Below the pieces are notes generated by a model, which was not told the origin of the DNA, did no database searches, and was given only the letters and a program-made list of their open reading frames with translations. A DNA stretch of 64,000 nucleotides, taken from assembly GCA_964036315.1 (NCBI GenBank), contig OZ038507.1, positions 62,229,388 through 62,293,387 on the forward strand, written 5' to 3'. Source of the DNA: Acanthosepion esculentum (Eukaryota; Mollusca; Cephalopoda; Sepiida; Sepiidae). A program made the position numbers and the translations under genes. Positions 42,872 through 51,689 of this stretch are shown here, piece by piece (the stretch's first letter is position 1; every line of letters starts with the position of its first letter).

Positions 42872-43189
42872 ATTTACTCTGGGAGAATTCTCTAAAAAAT
42901 TCTTCAGTTGCGAGGAGTCTTGTTAATGTCATGCCTAAAGAACAGAATTCCTATTGAACAACGTCAATATGTGATACTAACATAAAAATAAAGACTACAT
43001 TGCCCCAGCAAGTTGCGATAAAAATCAACAATAATAAAGCAGAGGAAAATTGGATTGATATTAAAACTATGAGAAGTGAAATGATGAAAACAGAAAGTAG
43101 AAGTAAATATTTTTTCAGTGCAATTAATGGCCAGCCCTTCACACCTGATATATTTAAGCACCTTTAAAATGCCCCAAATTATAGGTTAT
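42871..43189. other. unassigned AT-rich DNA
   Basis: No recognisable feature. Confidence 0.35.
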
Positions 43190-43554
43190 CATTCTCTTCA
43201 TTGTATAGATATTTCTGTGCAAGGCTTCTGATCAAGAGGTTTTCAGGGGCGTAGAATGACCTCTTAATCTTTGATGGTAGCACCCGTTAGGGTCCCAGCT
43301 AAGGGTAAATAATTAACTCCCAAACTGGGTCATGACACTATGAAAGTGTAAAAATAGGTTTTAATACTAGAATTATTTTTTGAAAAATTATTACCAGCTA
43401 TTGCTGGCAATAAGTTTTCATTTTTGAAAACGAAAAACATTACCAACAGTACATTTTGGAAATATATATATATATACATCTTGTGACTCAATAAATAGGC
43501 CCAGAAAATGTTTCTTTCACAGCCATTTGATAAAGTAAAACATGCTTCTCTAAT

Positions 43555-43904
43555 GTGAAGCCTGTGCCTGTCTTTTGCTACACAAATACTTAATTCGAGG
43601 TCGAACTTTAGATAAAAACACACGGATTTCATTCTCAATTGAGAGCAGACGATTTCTGTCTTTGCTCTTGATACTTGTTAAATAAGAAAAGGCTTGCTCA
43701 CGCATGTAAGACGTTGAAAATTCAACAATATAATTGCTTTCCTATGAATAGTAGGAAACTCTTCTTTCACAGAAATCCAGAATTAAAAATAAAAAGTCAA
43801 AAGTGCATTGACTTATCTCACCTGTTCTCGCGGAACCCTTGGGGGCCTTTTGCGGAACCTTAGGGTGTTCCGGGGAAACCCTGTTGAGAAACGCCGGTCT
43901 ATAC
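43555..43904 (-). mobile_element. hAT deletion derivative with transposase tail
   Basis: The minus-strand start at 43904 reads CCGGCGTTTCTCAACAGGG, a hAT-like terminus. About 200 bp later the frame SYMREQAFSYLTSIKSKDRN, RLLSIENEIRVFLSKVRPRI and CSKRQAQASH-stop (ending near 43555) gives the conserved hAT C-terminus. Nearly the whole transposase is deleted between the end and the tail. It is a different subfamily from the 16-17 kb copies. Confidence 0.7.
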
Positions 43905-44440
43905 GATCTGATATAGAAATGTCTTCTTTAAGACCTTCGTTTGAAGTTGTTTTTAATTATAGATCTGAAAAAAAAAACAACAAACTGTTGTATATATCTG
44001 ATAAGACATTTCTGAACGATTTGGACGCCATGCCTTGGGAGAGTCTAGATGTGACGATACTATTTAAGAAAACATGATTCGAGTTCTGAGGTTAATATTC
44101 TGATTTTGTAGCACATCGAGGTGTTGGGTAAAACTACTCCTAGCGCAATCTATTACGTGTTCAGATTCTTTATCTGCAATACTACATTTGGCTTAAGGGA
44201 TTCATACAGAGAGGTATTTGAAGTGTTATTTATTAACTCTATACACTGTACGCACTTTATTTGTTATAAATCATCAAAACTGCGAAGTATTTTGAAGTGT
44301 TATTTATTAATTCTGCATGCGGTGTCTCCTCTCCTTCATACACAACCTCAAATGAATGCCTGCAAATACTGGAAACGTAAATGAACAAACATATTTTATA
44401 AAAGGCTTCTTTCTTCCATGGAGAATATTTTATCACCTCC

Positions 44441-44478
<38 letters not shown>

Positions 44479-44711
44479 GTTTGGTTTACAGCATATCAAC
44501 CTCAATGGGTCACTTAATGCCGACAACTTTTTTTTCCTAGTAATATTTTTGTTTTGTCAATATAATATTGTTAATATTTTTTTCCTCAAAAATGTATAGC
44601 TGGTAATATTATTTTTCAAAAACGTATTGTTGGCAATAGTTTTTTTTCTTCTTCAAAAACGTATTGCTAAACGTATATTAATATTTTATAATGCTTTTTA
44701 CCTCAGTTACG
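43905..44711. other. unassigned AT-rich DNA
   Basis: A (TG)n run lies at about 44444-44476. TCAAAAACGTATTG recurs near 44615 and 44655. No gene recognised. Confidence 0.4.
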
Positions 44712-45106
44712 GGGTTAACTATTTGTCCATAGCTGGGACCCTAACAGGTGCTACCACCCCGGGTCAGGGTGAACCTGGGAACATCAGCAATTAAGAGGTG
44801 GTCCCACGCTCCTCAAAACCTCCTGATCCGAGGCCTTGCTTTTGGACGTAGTTTATCGTCTTACCCTGGACGCGGATGTTGTTTATCGTCATATCCAGGA
44901 CGCGGATGTAGTCTCAGTTTCGGGGTTAACTATTTGCCCATAGCTGGGTCCCTAACAGGTGCTACAACCCCGGGTCAGGGTGGATCTGGGAACACCAACA
45001 TTTAGTGAGGTGGTTCCACGCCCCTCAAAACCTCCTGATCAGAGACCTTGCTGTTGGACGTAGTCTTACCCAGGACGCGGATGCAGTTTATCGTCATACC
45101 CAGGAC

Positions 45107-45110
<4 letters not shown>
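44712..45110 (+). repeat. ~205-bp tandem repeat, ~2 units
   Basis: GGGGTTAACTATTTG..CCATAGCTGGG, CCCCGGGTCAGGGTG and CCTCAAAACCTCCTGATC recur at about 44718 and 44925. A shorter GTTTATCGTCATA-CCAGGACGCGGATG phrase is repeated four times. Confidence 0.85.

Positions 45111-45172
<62 letters not shown>
45111..45172. repeat. (TG)n microsatellite
   Basis: About 30 TG units. Confidence 0.95.
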
Positions 45173-45173
<1 letters not shown>

Positions 45174-45300
45174 TATAAATAAACATTGAAATATTAGCAC
45201 ATATAGACTTTCTTGTTTGTCTGACACAATAGGTCGACTTCAGTCGTGATTATAGTCTTTGTGAACTCCATGGTCATGACTATGGACTATATAATAGTTT

Positions 45301-45467
45301 TGAATTAAGCATTCCCCTTCTCCTAGGCTGGTTGCCAACGACAGCTAGTCTGTCTTCCAATTTAATCCACAGTTTAGTGGCTTTAGAGAAAATATGGATT
45401 CATACGTCTCCCAAGGATTTTTTTGCACCAAATGAACTCCCCCAGAACTCGAATTCGATCTAGATGA
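45301..45467 (-). mobile_element. SINE S1 fragment
   Basis: Minus strand GGGAGACGTATGAATCC and CTAGGAGAAGGGGAAT, with AGATCGAATTCGAGTTCTGG at the head side. The centre is decayed. Confidence 0.6.
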
Positions 45468-45588
45468 TTTCTTGCCCGGGGCCGCCAGCCATCACCCCAT
45501 CAGCGTCTGTAATATGTATCTACATACAAGTGAAAATTGTTTGCATTTTCTCTCTCACTCACTCTCTCACTTTGATTCTACCTTTACA

Positions 45589-45592
<4 letters not shown>

Positions 45593-45638
<46 letters not shown>
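45593..45638. repeat. (TC)n microsatellite
   Basis: About 23 TC units. Confidence 0.95.
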
Positions 45639-45643
<5 letters not shown>

Positions 45644-45766
45644 CAATCGCATTTATTATATTAGAATTATTTTACAACACGATGAAGCATGTTGAAATCC
45701 TCCCAGTATTTAATATTGTGAAAGTTATCATTAACAATATTTGTCAAGAATTACAATCTCTACGTT

Positions 45767-46048
45767 GGAGGCCGGGGTAATGGATAGCGACTCGGATTGA
45801 GGAATCGGAGAGCCGAGTTCGAATTCCAATCGAATCCATTACATTCACTTACGTGCTAATACCCTTGGGAAAGGTATGAATCCAGCTATGGGTAAATAGC
45901 AGAACAGACCGGGTTCTATAGCCTTGGTCTACCGCAGAAAGAAATGGCAACCTACTGCGGAAAAAAAATCTGCCTCGTCTGTCATGTATCGAAAGATACA
46001 TGATCGCCTAAGCGTGTACCACGCATGGCACATAACTGACTGACCGAC
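45767..46048 (+). mobile_element. SINE family S1, best full-length copy
   Basis: GGCCGGGGTAATGGATAGCG (A box) and GAGCCGAGTTCGAATTCC (B box) are followed by ATTCACTTACGTGCTAATAC, GGGAAAGGTATGAATCC and AGCTATGGGTAAATAGCAGA. AGACCGGGTTCTATAGCC, AGAAATGGCAACCTACTGCG and ATCGCCTAAGCGTGTACC then lead to GCATGGCACATAACTGACTG. About 280 bp in all, and a good reference for the family. Confidence 0.9.
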
Positions 46049-46271
46049 TTTTACGTGCTAATATCCTTGGGAAAGTTATGAATCGTTTTCTTCTCAATGC
46101 TATGGATAAATAACAGGACAGATTGGTTTCTGTAGCCTTGGATGGCAACTTGTCTACCGCAGAAAGAAATGGCAACCTACTGCGGAAAAATATCTACCTC
46201 GTCAGTCATCATATCGAAAGATACATGATCGCCTAAACGTGTATCATGCATGGTACATAACTGACTGACAT
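46049..46271 (+). mobile_element. SINE family S1, headless tandem copy
   Basis: Starting at TTTTACGTGCTAATATCC, it repeats the whole S1 body and tail directly after the previous copy but lacks the tRNA head. It looks like a tandem, 5'-truncated second unit. Confidence 0.85.
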
Positions 46272-46935
46272 TTTGTTCAATTTCACAAACCAATCGATGA
46301 AATTTGAATAAGCTGATTTGTTTGGACAAATACTTTCACAAAAACCCTACTTCTTGGTTTAATAATGTCTTTAATTTAACTTATTTTTAAAGGATTTCAT
46401 GTTAAAAACGTATTTTTTAATTTGGTTTCGTTCGGTCTATTTTAGAGGGTGAGACGATTGGATGGACGGATGGATAGACTAACGGAAGTCAAAGAATTTC
46501 ATACATAGATTGGTTCAAGAATCATCAAAGTTCAATGCTGTATACAAATTCTTCAGTGAGACTAAAAAATAGACTTTATCTATTACACCAGCTCAGGTGC
46601 AGTTGCTGAGTACCTCGCAAAGAAAACTGTCGGCAGTGATCCTAAATCAACCACATCTACTAAGTGCTGAAGGCAGATAACTGTCACAATTGACAAAGGG
46701 GCTAACAGCTTTTGGCTGCTACTTCCTGGACAGGAACTTGATGTAGTTATGGGAAAATAGTTCTCACTCACAAGTCACTGTCAACCATTGATCTGTCATT
46801 GAGCATGAAGAGAAAAGTAGATTCATTTCAGTGACAAATGACATTTGTCCGAAATGAAGACAAATAATTTCAGCTAGAACTCAGACTTTATTGATTCTAT
46901 TTTCCTTAGTTCTTCAGTTAGAGCGATATGAATGT
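46272..46935. other. unassigned DNA
   Basis: No recognisable gene or repeat. GGATGGACGGATGGATAG lies near 46460. Confidence 0.35.
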
Positions 46936-47039
46936 ATATATATATATATATCAAGAGAGAGAGAGAGAGAGAGAGTGAGAGAGATAGAGAAATAGATGGA
47001 TAGACAGATAGCTAGACACGAACTGAGATATGTAAAAAA

Positions 47040-47104
<65 letters not shown>

Positions 47105-47240
47105 CAGATAGACAGAGAAAGACAGAGAGGGACTGAGATTAATAGATAAATATATAGATAGATCGATATGAATGGACTGATATATATAGCGAGAGAGTGA
47201 GAGAGAGAGACAGAGTGGAGTCTGATATATATATTTGTAA
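46936..47240. repeat. TA, GA and GATA microsatellite mix
   Basis: Short TA runs, (GA)n at about 46955-46983 and 47072-47104, and GATAGACAGA words. Confidence 0.9.
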
Positions 47241-47333
47241 ACAGTGACTATTACGGCTAATAATGCAAGACTCTTCGGTAAATCGAATCCAGTTCTCTCA
47301 GTCACTGCGTGTTTATCTAAAAAGAAATACGTT

Positions 47334-47511
47334 TAAATTCACCTTCATCCCTGCCGTGCGCCAACGGCTTAGTGGCAGTATACCCCGACTGACGTAATTC
47401 AGTCGAGTTTCGATCCTAGGTTGAGGCAACCGGACGTCTAGCCACACTGATGAGCTGTGATACCGCGAAACAGTCTGTCTGTGGATGACAATCTATATAT
47501 ATATATTTTCA
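47334..47511 (+). mobile_element. HR-A element: tRNA-like head + hammerhead, copy 2
   Basis: The 156-bp unit begins AAATTCACCTTCATCCCTGC. The A box is CGGCTTAGTGGCAGTAT (47365-47381), then a hairpin (CGACTGA/TCAGTCG), then the B box AGTTTCGATCCT (47405-47416). After the linker GAGGCAACCGGACG comes the hammerhead, and then a TA tail (to about 47511). Identity with copy 1 is high in the ribozyme and linker and lower in the head. The hairpin is kept in both copies though its sequence differs, which suggests selection or recent common origin. Confidence 0.8.
47436..47489 (+). ncRNA. type I hammerhead ribozyme, one stem II mismatch
   Basis: The same 54-nt layout as the copy at 30.3 kb: GTC-TAG-CCACA, CTGATGA, stem II, GAAA, ACA-GTC-TGT, C, TGTGG-AT-GAC. 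Stem II is GCTG-TGATA-CCGC, with a U-C mismatch replacing a U-A pair. The core, stem I, stem III and cleavage base are intact. Confidence 0.8.
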
Positions 47512-47514
47512 TTG

Positions 47515-47705
47515 ATGCATGTTTCATTAAATAATATAGACAAGTTTTGTCTGTTTTATGCAAATTCCTTTCATATTGTCTGACAAACTTAATAACATTA
47601 TCATTGAAAGATGAATGAAAAACACCATATTGATACATGTTTTTTAATTCTATCTAAGCTTTCGGCTTACATAAGCCATTATCAAAAATGATAATTACAT
47701 TTCGA
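47515..47705 (-). pseudogene. PLE leader and N-terminal start (minus strand)
   Basis: Minus strand: leader with TTTGATAAT-GGCTTA-TG-TAAGCC-GAAA-GCTTAG, as at 40.15 kb. MYQYGVFHSSFNDNVIKFVR and ERNLHKT follow, then the frame breaks near LFNETC-like sequence (47519-47530). Confidence 0.65.
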
Positions 47706-47773
47706 TATATTAAACAAGACACAGACAAAACAATAATGATAGTCTGTTTTTGTTGCATGAAAGATTTCCAAAC

Positions 47774-48030
47774 AAAAATTCTTGAAGCTCTATACATAAA
47801 ACTGTTGAAACCTAACCTGAACAAAATAAACTATGAAATCTCCACAAATATTCTTAAATGCCTATAATTGATAACAGAAGCCATTGGTCTTTAACAACAG
47901 CTTCCCATAATTAATACTTCTCGTTTTCACTCTCGCATGGTCATGTGTGACGTCACGACCTGCGGTGCGATTTTCGCTTCCAGCGTCTCATATGCACGAG
48001 TTTGGTGTTGCTTGGAGATCTTTCATGAAT
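47774..48030 (+). pseudogene. PLE GIY-YIG end and 3' region (plus strand)
   Basis: ILEALYIKLLKPNLNKINYE then ISTNILKCL-stop repeats the C-terminus at 39.85-39.92 kb. The same 3' region follows (CTCTCGCATGGTCATGTGTG, ACGTCACGACCTG). It lies head-to-head with the minus-strand leader on its left. Confidence 0.7.
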
Positions 48031-48620
48031 TTAAAAAAAAATTTAAACAAAGGACCGACCCGTTATGGGGGTCGACGTTATGAAGATCCAACCTGTCGTG
48101 TTAAACAGGTGATCTGGTTTATATTTTCGCGAGACAGAGATCAGTTCAGGGATGGAGAACAATTTTATCTCTTTCTTGAGAATTTAGGCAAACTAATATC
48201 ATTGAAGTGAGGAGGGAGGCTTATATTTTCGTTCACGAAAACGAATTGAGAAATGTAAACAAGGAACTTAGTGACGAAGTTATGAAAACAGATCCTGTAT
48301 TTGTCGAGAAGGTTTATGTCTCGCTAAAAAGGTCCAAGAATGGTGAGGTATTTGTATTTCTTCCCTGAGGAAACAAGAGAGTTAAAATTAATGATTAGAA
48401 TAAACTATGCCCTTTTGCCCACATGCGTTAAAATTAGATTTGTCACAAAGACATTTATGCCAGTCCTGGAAGGTAGTGTGAGGTGCAATGCTGAGAAGGA
48501 ATGAGGAAGAGGAAGGATTTGGCGGCGCCTGTGTAGAGTGGTGGAGCAAGATGTGACGTGAAGCAAGTTGGAGTTAGGGGAGGAGCAATCCTTGTAACTA
48601 CTCCCGAAAAAGTGGATAAT
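48031..48620 (+). other. unrecognised broken coding-like stretch
   Basis: Plus frames hold EVRREAYIFVHENELRNVNK and ELSDEVMKTDPVFVEKVYVS after a frame change from GPTRYGGRRYEDPTCRVKQV. It looks coding-derived and decayed, possibly part of a retrotransposon, but I do not recognise the family. Confidence 0.3.
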
Positions 48621-48711
48621 TCTCCAAATTTGGAAAGTTGATTAAGAAAGCAGAGTGCACAGAATCACTACAGTAATTGGTGCGGAATGTGTTCATTTTT
48701 GTTGTACCAAG

Positions 48712-48714
<3 letters not shown>

Positions 48715-48765
<51 letters not shown>
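48715..48765. repeat. (TA)n microsatellite
   Basis: About 25 TA units. Confidence 0.95.
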
Positions 48766-48769
<4 letters not shown>

Positions 48770-48884
48770 TACGAAAAACTGGGTAATCCGTATGGGTAGA
48801 CCCAAGGAGGATAAAATCCAGAGAGCTCAATGTAAATCATAGCTAATAATTTAAATAAAAATAAAAACAGACCACTTTAAGGTT

Positions 48885-48945
48885 CCATGTAATAAATTAT
48901 TTCACCACGGCCCTTTTAAAGGACCGCGAATCATCAGACTTTACT
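48885..48945 (-). ncRNA. hammerhead-like motif with long stem II
   Basis: Minus strand: CTGATGA, two bases, a 10-bp stem II (CGCGGTCCTT paired with AAGGGCCGTG), two bases, GAAA, then ATAA-T-TTAT as stem III and T at the cleavage position. Stem I pairs only two bases next to the core. The paired stem II and CTGATGA/GAAA core make chance less likely, but linker bases and weak stem I suggest decay. Confidence 0.4.
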
Positions 48946-49120
48946 TCCAAAGGTTGAAACGAAAAATGAAAAGAAATTTACACATTTTTGACGGGCAGTA
49001 CTAAGCATATGTAAATTAACGAAGTGAGGAAGTGGGGGGAAGGAGAGACATGATTAAGTTAGAAGTAAAATTTCTATTCTCTCAAATTTAAATTGTTTGA
49101 GGAAGTCAAGACATTGACAC

Positions 49121-49122
<2 letters not shown>

Positions 49123-49182
<60 letters not shown>
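49123..49182. repeat. (TA)n microsatellite
   Basis: About 30 TA units. Confidence 0.95.
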
Positions 49183-49187
<5 letters not shown>

Positions 49188-49415
49188 CAATTGGAGATTT
49201 ACACCATGAGTCTTTTGTTTTATTTTTTCGTTGTGAAGATATTTCTTAACATAGTACCCGCCACGGCTTGAACCAGCGCTGCGATTACTATGACATTTGA
49301 TCTTCTGCTCTTCTGAGTTCAAGAACACAGCTTGTTGGTGTGGATCGAAGCGGCCAGCGACCAACAACCAGCTTGGACCAGCGTCAGTATATACATATAG
49401 CTCTCCTCTTTGGTA

Positions 49416-49760
49416 CCTCAACAGCATGAATTTACGCGTGCTACTAGATTAGAAATTAGGTCCCATCTTTTTACTATTGTATGTAACTGTAACTTCGATT
49501 CTAATAGTTTCTCTTCTAGTGCTTCTCACCTCTGGAATTCTCTCCCGTTTTCTTGCTTCGCTGGCACCTACGATCTTTTAAAATTTAAATGGAATGTCAA
49601 TCTTCTGTCTTCCTGAATCCTGTTCTTTTATTGTTTTTTTCTCTCCGCTAAAGTCTTTTTATACGCTTTCTTATTTTATTCTTATTCTCTTTCTTATTTT
49701 ATTCTCTACCAGTAAGTCCTTGCGTCTTAGTGTGTAGTGATAGAGAAATAAATTAATAAA
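49416..49760 (+). mobile_element. LINE 3' end (CR1/jockey-like)
   Basis: The frame HEFTRATRLEIRSHLFTIVC, then FDSNSFSSSASHLWNSLPFS and FKWNVNLLSS-stop is the final C-terminal piece of the 7.6-kb LINE family. It is followed by a T/C-rich 3' UTR and AATAAATTAATAAACATA at the end. The start is truncated at a unique junction. Confidence 0.7.
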
Positions 49761-49846
49761 CATAAACAACTAGAAGACTAAAATTTCACCATTGCTAAAA
49801 ATAGACGGGTAATAAAAATCGCCCCAAAATAGCAATAGTTCGACCA

Positions 49847-49991
49847 ACCAATCAGAAAGCTTTCGTAACTAGAATATGAGAAAAAAAAAATAAACAATTA
49901 ATAACAACGAACCCAAAATTTCCCCATGTCTAAAAACAACTAATTCTACCAACCAATCAGAAAACTTTAACAACCAGTATATAAGGCCAAT
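49847..49991 (+). promoter_or_regulatory. CCAAT/TATA promoter-like region
   Basis: CCAACCAATCAGAAA occurs twice (CCAATCAG at 49847 and 49953). TATATAAGGCC lies at 49978, with a further CCAAT at 49987. The spacing of the second CCAAT to TATA (about 25 bp) is tight. It is followed by GC-rich inverted words (TCTGCCTTCGGGCGGAGA near 50110). It could be a promoter in an LTR (U3) or a decayed gene promoter. No LTR boundaries are confirmed. Confidence 0.4.
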
Positions 49992-50610
49992 GAGAAGTGA
50001 GCAGCATTTTCAAAGATGTGTATATAAACAGAAGGAAAATCGACCAAAACCAGAGTCGATAAATTAATCAGCAAATTTCTGCGTTTGTTTACATACTACT
50101 TGTTGATTTCTCTGCCTTCGGGCGGAGAAGAACCCAGACGAGGCTATACCGAAGGGTAGAGTCTCGTCTGGGGAGTTAAATAAACCCGACCACGTTATAA
50201 CGGGGTCTATGGGGAACGTTTGCCCGAGACTACGGGCTCTGAACGCTACATGTAAAAAAAAAAAATAAAAAAAAAAAATAAACGGTCTTGTGCTACATCT
50301 CCCCTTGTGGGGAGGACTTAGGTAATAAATAGCATAATTTGAAAAAGCATATACATATTTCGTCTTAGTGTTTGCCTATGTATGGAAAAATTGTGCCCAG
50401 GAAATGAAATTTTGAAATTGTCAAAAATACTTAGCCCATCAATTCTATCTGACAGCAACTCAGATATAAGGATCATTTTATTCAAGGAATTTATAGTAAG
50501 TTAATGCCTCATTAAGTATTGTTAGCGAAGTGATTTCGCCATTAATCACATTAACATTGCTAATTAATTCTTTGTATAAATTGCATCTTTATGATATAAT
50601 ATATACCATA
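49992..50610. other. unassigned DNA downstream of the promoter-like region
   Basis: It contains the hairpin CTCTGCC-TTCG-GGCGGAG near 50111 and an A run at 50256-50278. No gene is recognised. Confidence 0.4.
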
Positions 50611-50615
50611 AATAA

Positions 50616-50684
<69 letters not shown>

Positions 50685-50702
50685 TGTGTGTGTGTGTGTG
50701 TG
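50616..50702. repeat. TA and GT microsatellite
   Basis: A TA run at 50616-50634 and a GT run at 50635-50702, with one TATG break. Confidence 0.95.
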
Positions 50703-50719
50703 TTTAGAAAAATATGACA

Positions 50720-50925
50720 AACTGGAAAGGTTTTTTGTGACGCGTTTCATCCATTAGGATTTCATCAGACTGGGCTTTGATGGCGTTGCCACGTCTACAC
50801 ATGCGAATCGAGAGACGCAGGTAGTTTCAAAATTTCTCGTATTCGTGCGCATGTGTAGACGTGGCAAATCCCAGTTCGATGAAATCTTAACGGATGAAAC
50901 ACGTCACAAAGCAACCTTTCCAATC
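50720..50925. repeat. ~93-bp-arm palindrome containing hammerhead-like motifs
   Basis: The left arm (50720-50812) and right arm (50835-50925) are complementary with scattered mismatches. CCACGTCTACACATGCGAAT pairs with ATTCGTGCGCATGTGTAGAC-GTGG, and GTGACGCGTTTCATCC with GGATGAAACACGTCAC. A hammerhead-like motif is readable outward in each arm. Confidence 0.85.
50733..50775 (-). ncRNA. hammerhead-like motif in the left palindrome arm
   Basis: Minus strand: CTGATGA (50768-50762), one extra A, ATCC-TAAT-GGAT stem II, GAAA, ACGCGT (self-complementary stem III), C at the cleavage position, then AC. Stem I is only two base pairs (GT/AC) before mismatches, but the palindrome could change the pairing partner. 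The right-arm version has TCGATGA and is broken at the core. Confidence 0.45.
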
Positions 50926-50927
50926 AG

Positions 50928-51010
50928 CTGAAGAAGCCCGGAGCGTACGACAGCCGAAACGTTGTGAATATGGCAATGAAGTTGAGGATGAACAGTCCGA
51001 ATAATGTAAA
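50928..51010 (+). mobile_element. HR-B 3' fragment
   Basis: CTGAAGA, A, GCC-loop-GGC-like stem (CCCGG...CAGCC, weakened), GAAA, ACGT, T, GTG is followed by the HR-B tail ATATGGCAATGAAGTTGAGG and AACAGTCCGAATAATGTAAA. It directly abuts the palindrome. Confidence 0.6.
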
Positions 51011-51685
51011 TAATGTAAGTAAGATATTTCTCGTGCCTAAGATTTCATTTTCGTTCAGTTTATCAACATCATCATCATCATCATCATTTACCAATCCCCT
51101 CTCAGCCTGTGACCTGATCAATACATTAAAAAAGCAAACAGACAAAAAATATAACGTTAATATCAGAAATAGCCCTGTACCAGACGAAAGCATTACTTAT
51201 CTTTCAAGGTGTTCTTTTACTGAAACAAGCATTCACTATTGATTCAATCAATTTCTTACTTACAATGTTTTTTTTTTAATCACCGAAATGTACAGCAAAT
51301 TTTTATTTTTTTTATTCTTGAATGGTAGGTGGCAGGAAATTCTTGCAGCAGTTTGGAATTACAGCAATATTGATGAAATGGTAATGGTATAGATTATTTC
51401 CAGACACATACCATCTGATCACATTTATTTAAGTAATAATAAATATGCGACTGTTTTTAACTGTCTACCAACTCCCTTACTCCAACCATTACCTATTTTT
51501 ACGCATGCGCCTGTTTGTGTGTGCGTGCGTGTCTGTGCCCAACAGTTTATTCAAAAAATTGCACAAAAATACTTTAAAAGTAGAGCAGCTTTGTCGTTTG
51601 CATTTAATAAAACTTGTTTAAATGGATTAAATAATTCCATCACTCTTTTTCCCACTCTCTCTTTATGTACGTCTCCCTCTTTCTG
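51011..51685. other. unassigned DNA
   Basis: A short (ATC)n run lies near 51067-51088. No gene recognised. Confidence 0.4.
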
Positions 51686-51689
51686 TTTA

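Larger units (their letters stand above)
43190..45110. repeat. inverted-repeat-bounded segment, ~1.9 kb
   Basis: About 110 bp at 43200-43320 (complement contains TTATTTACCCTTAGCTGGG, ACCCTAACGGGTGCTACC and AAGAGGTCATTCTACGCCCC) is repeated in the opposite sense at 44712-44840 and 44920-45050. The segment between contains a hAT derivative and AT-rich DNA. Whether this is one composite element or inverted copies of a dispersed repeat is open. Confidence 0.5.

Noticed and set aside
43330..43638. 102-codon minus frame as a gene
   Set aside because: It is out of frame with the hAT C-terminal tail that occupies the same DNA. The tail frame has the conserved residues.
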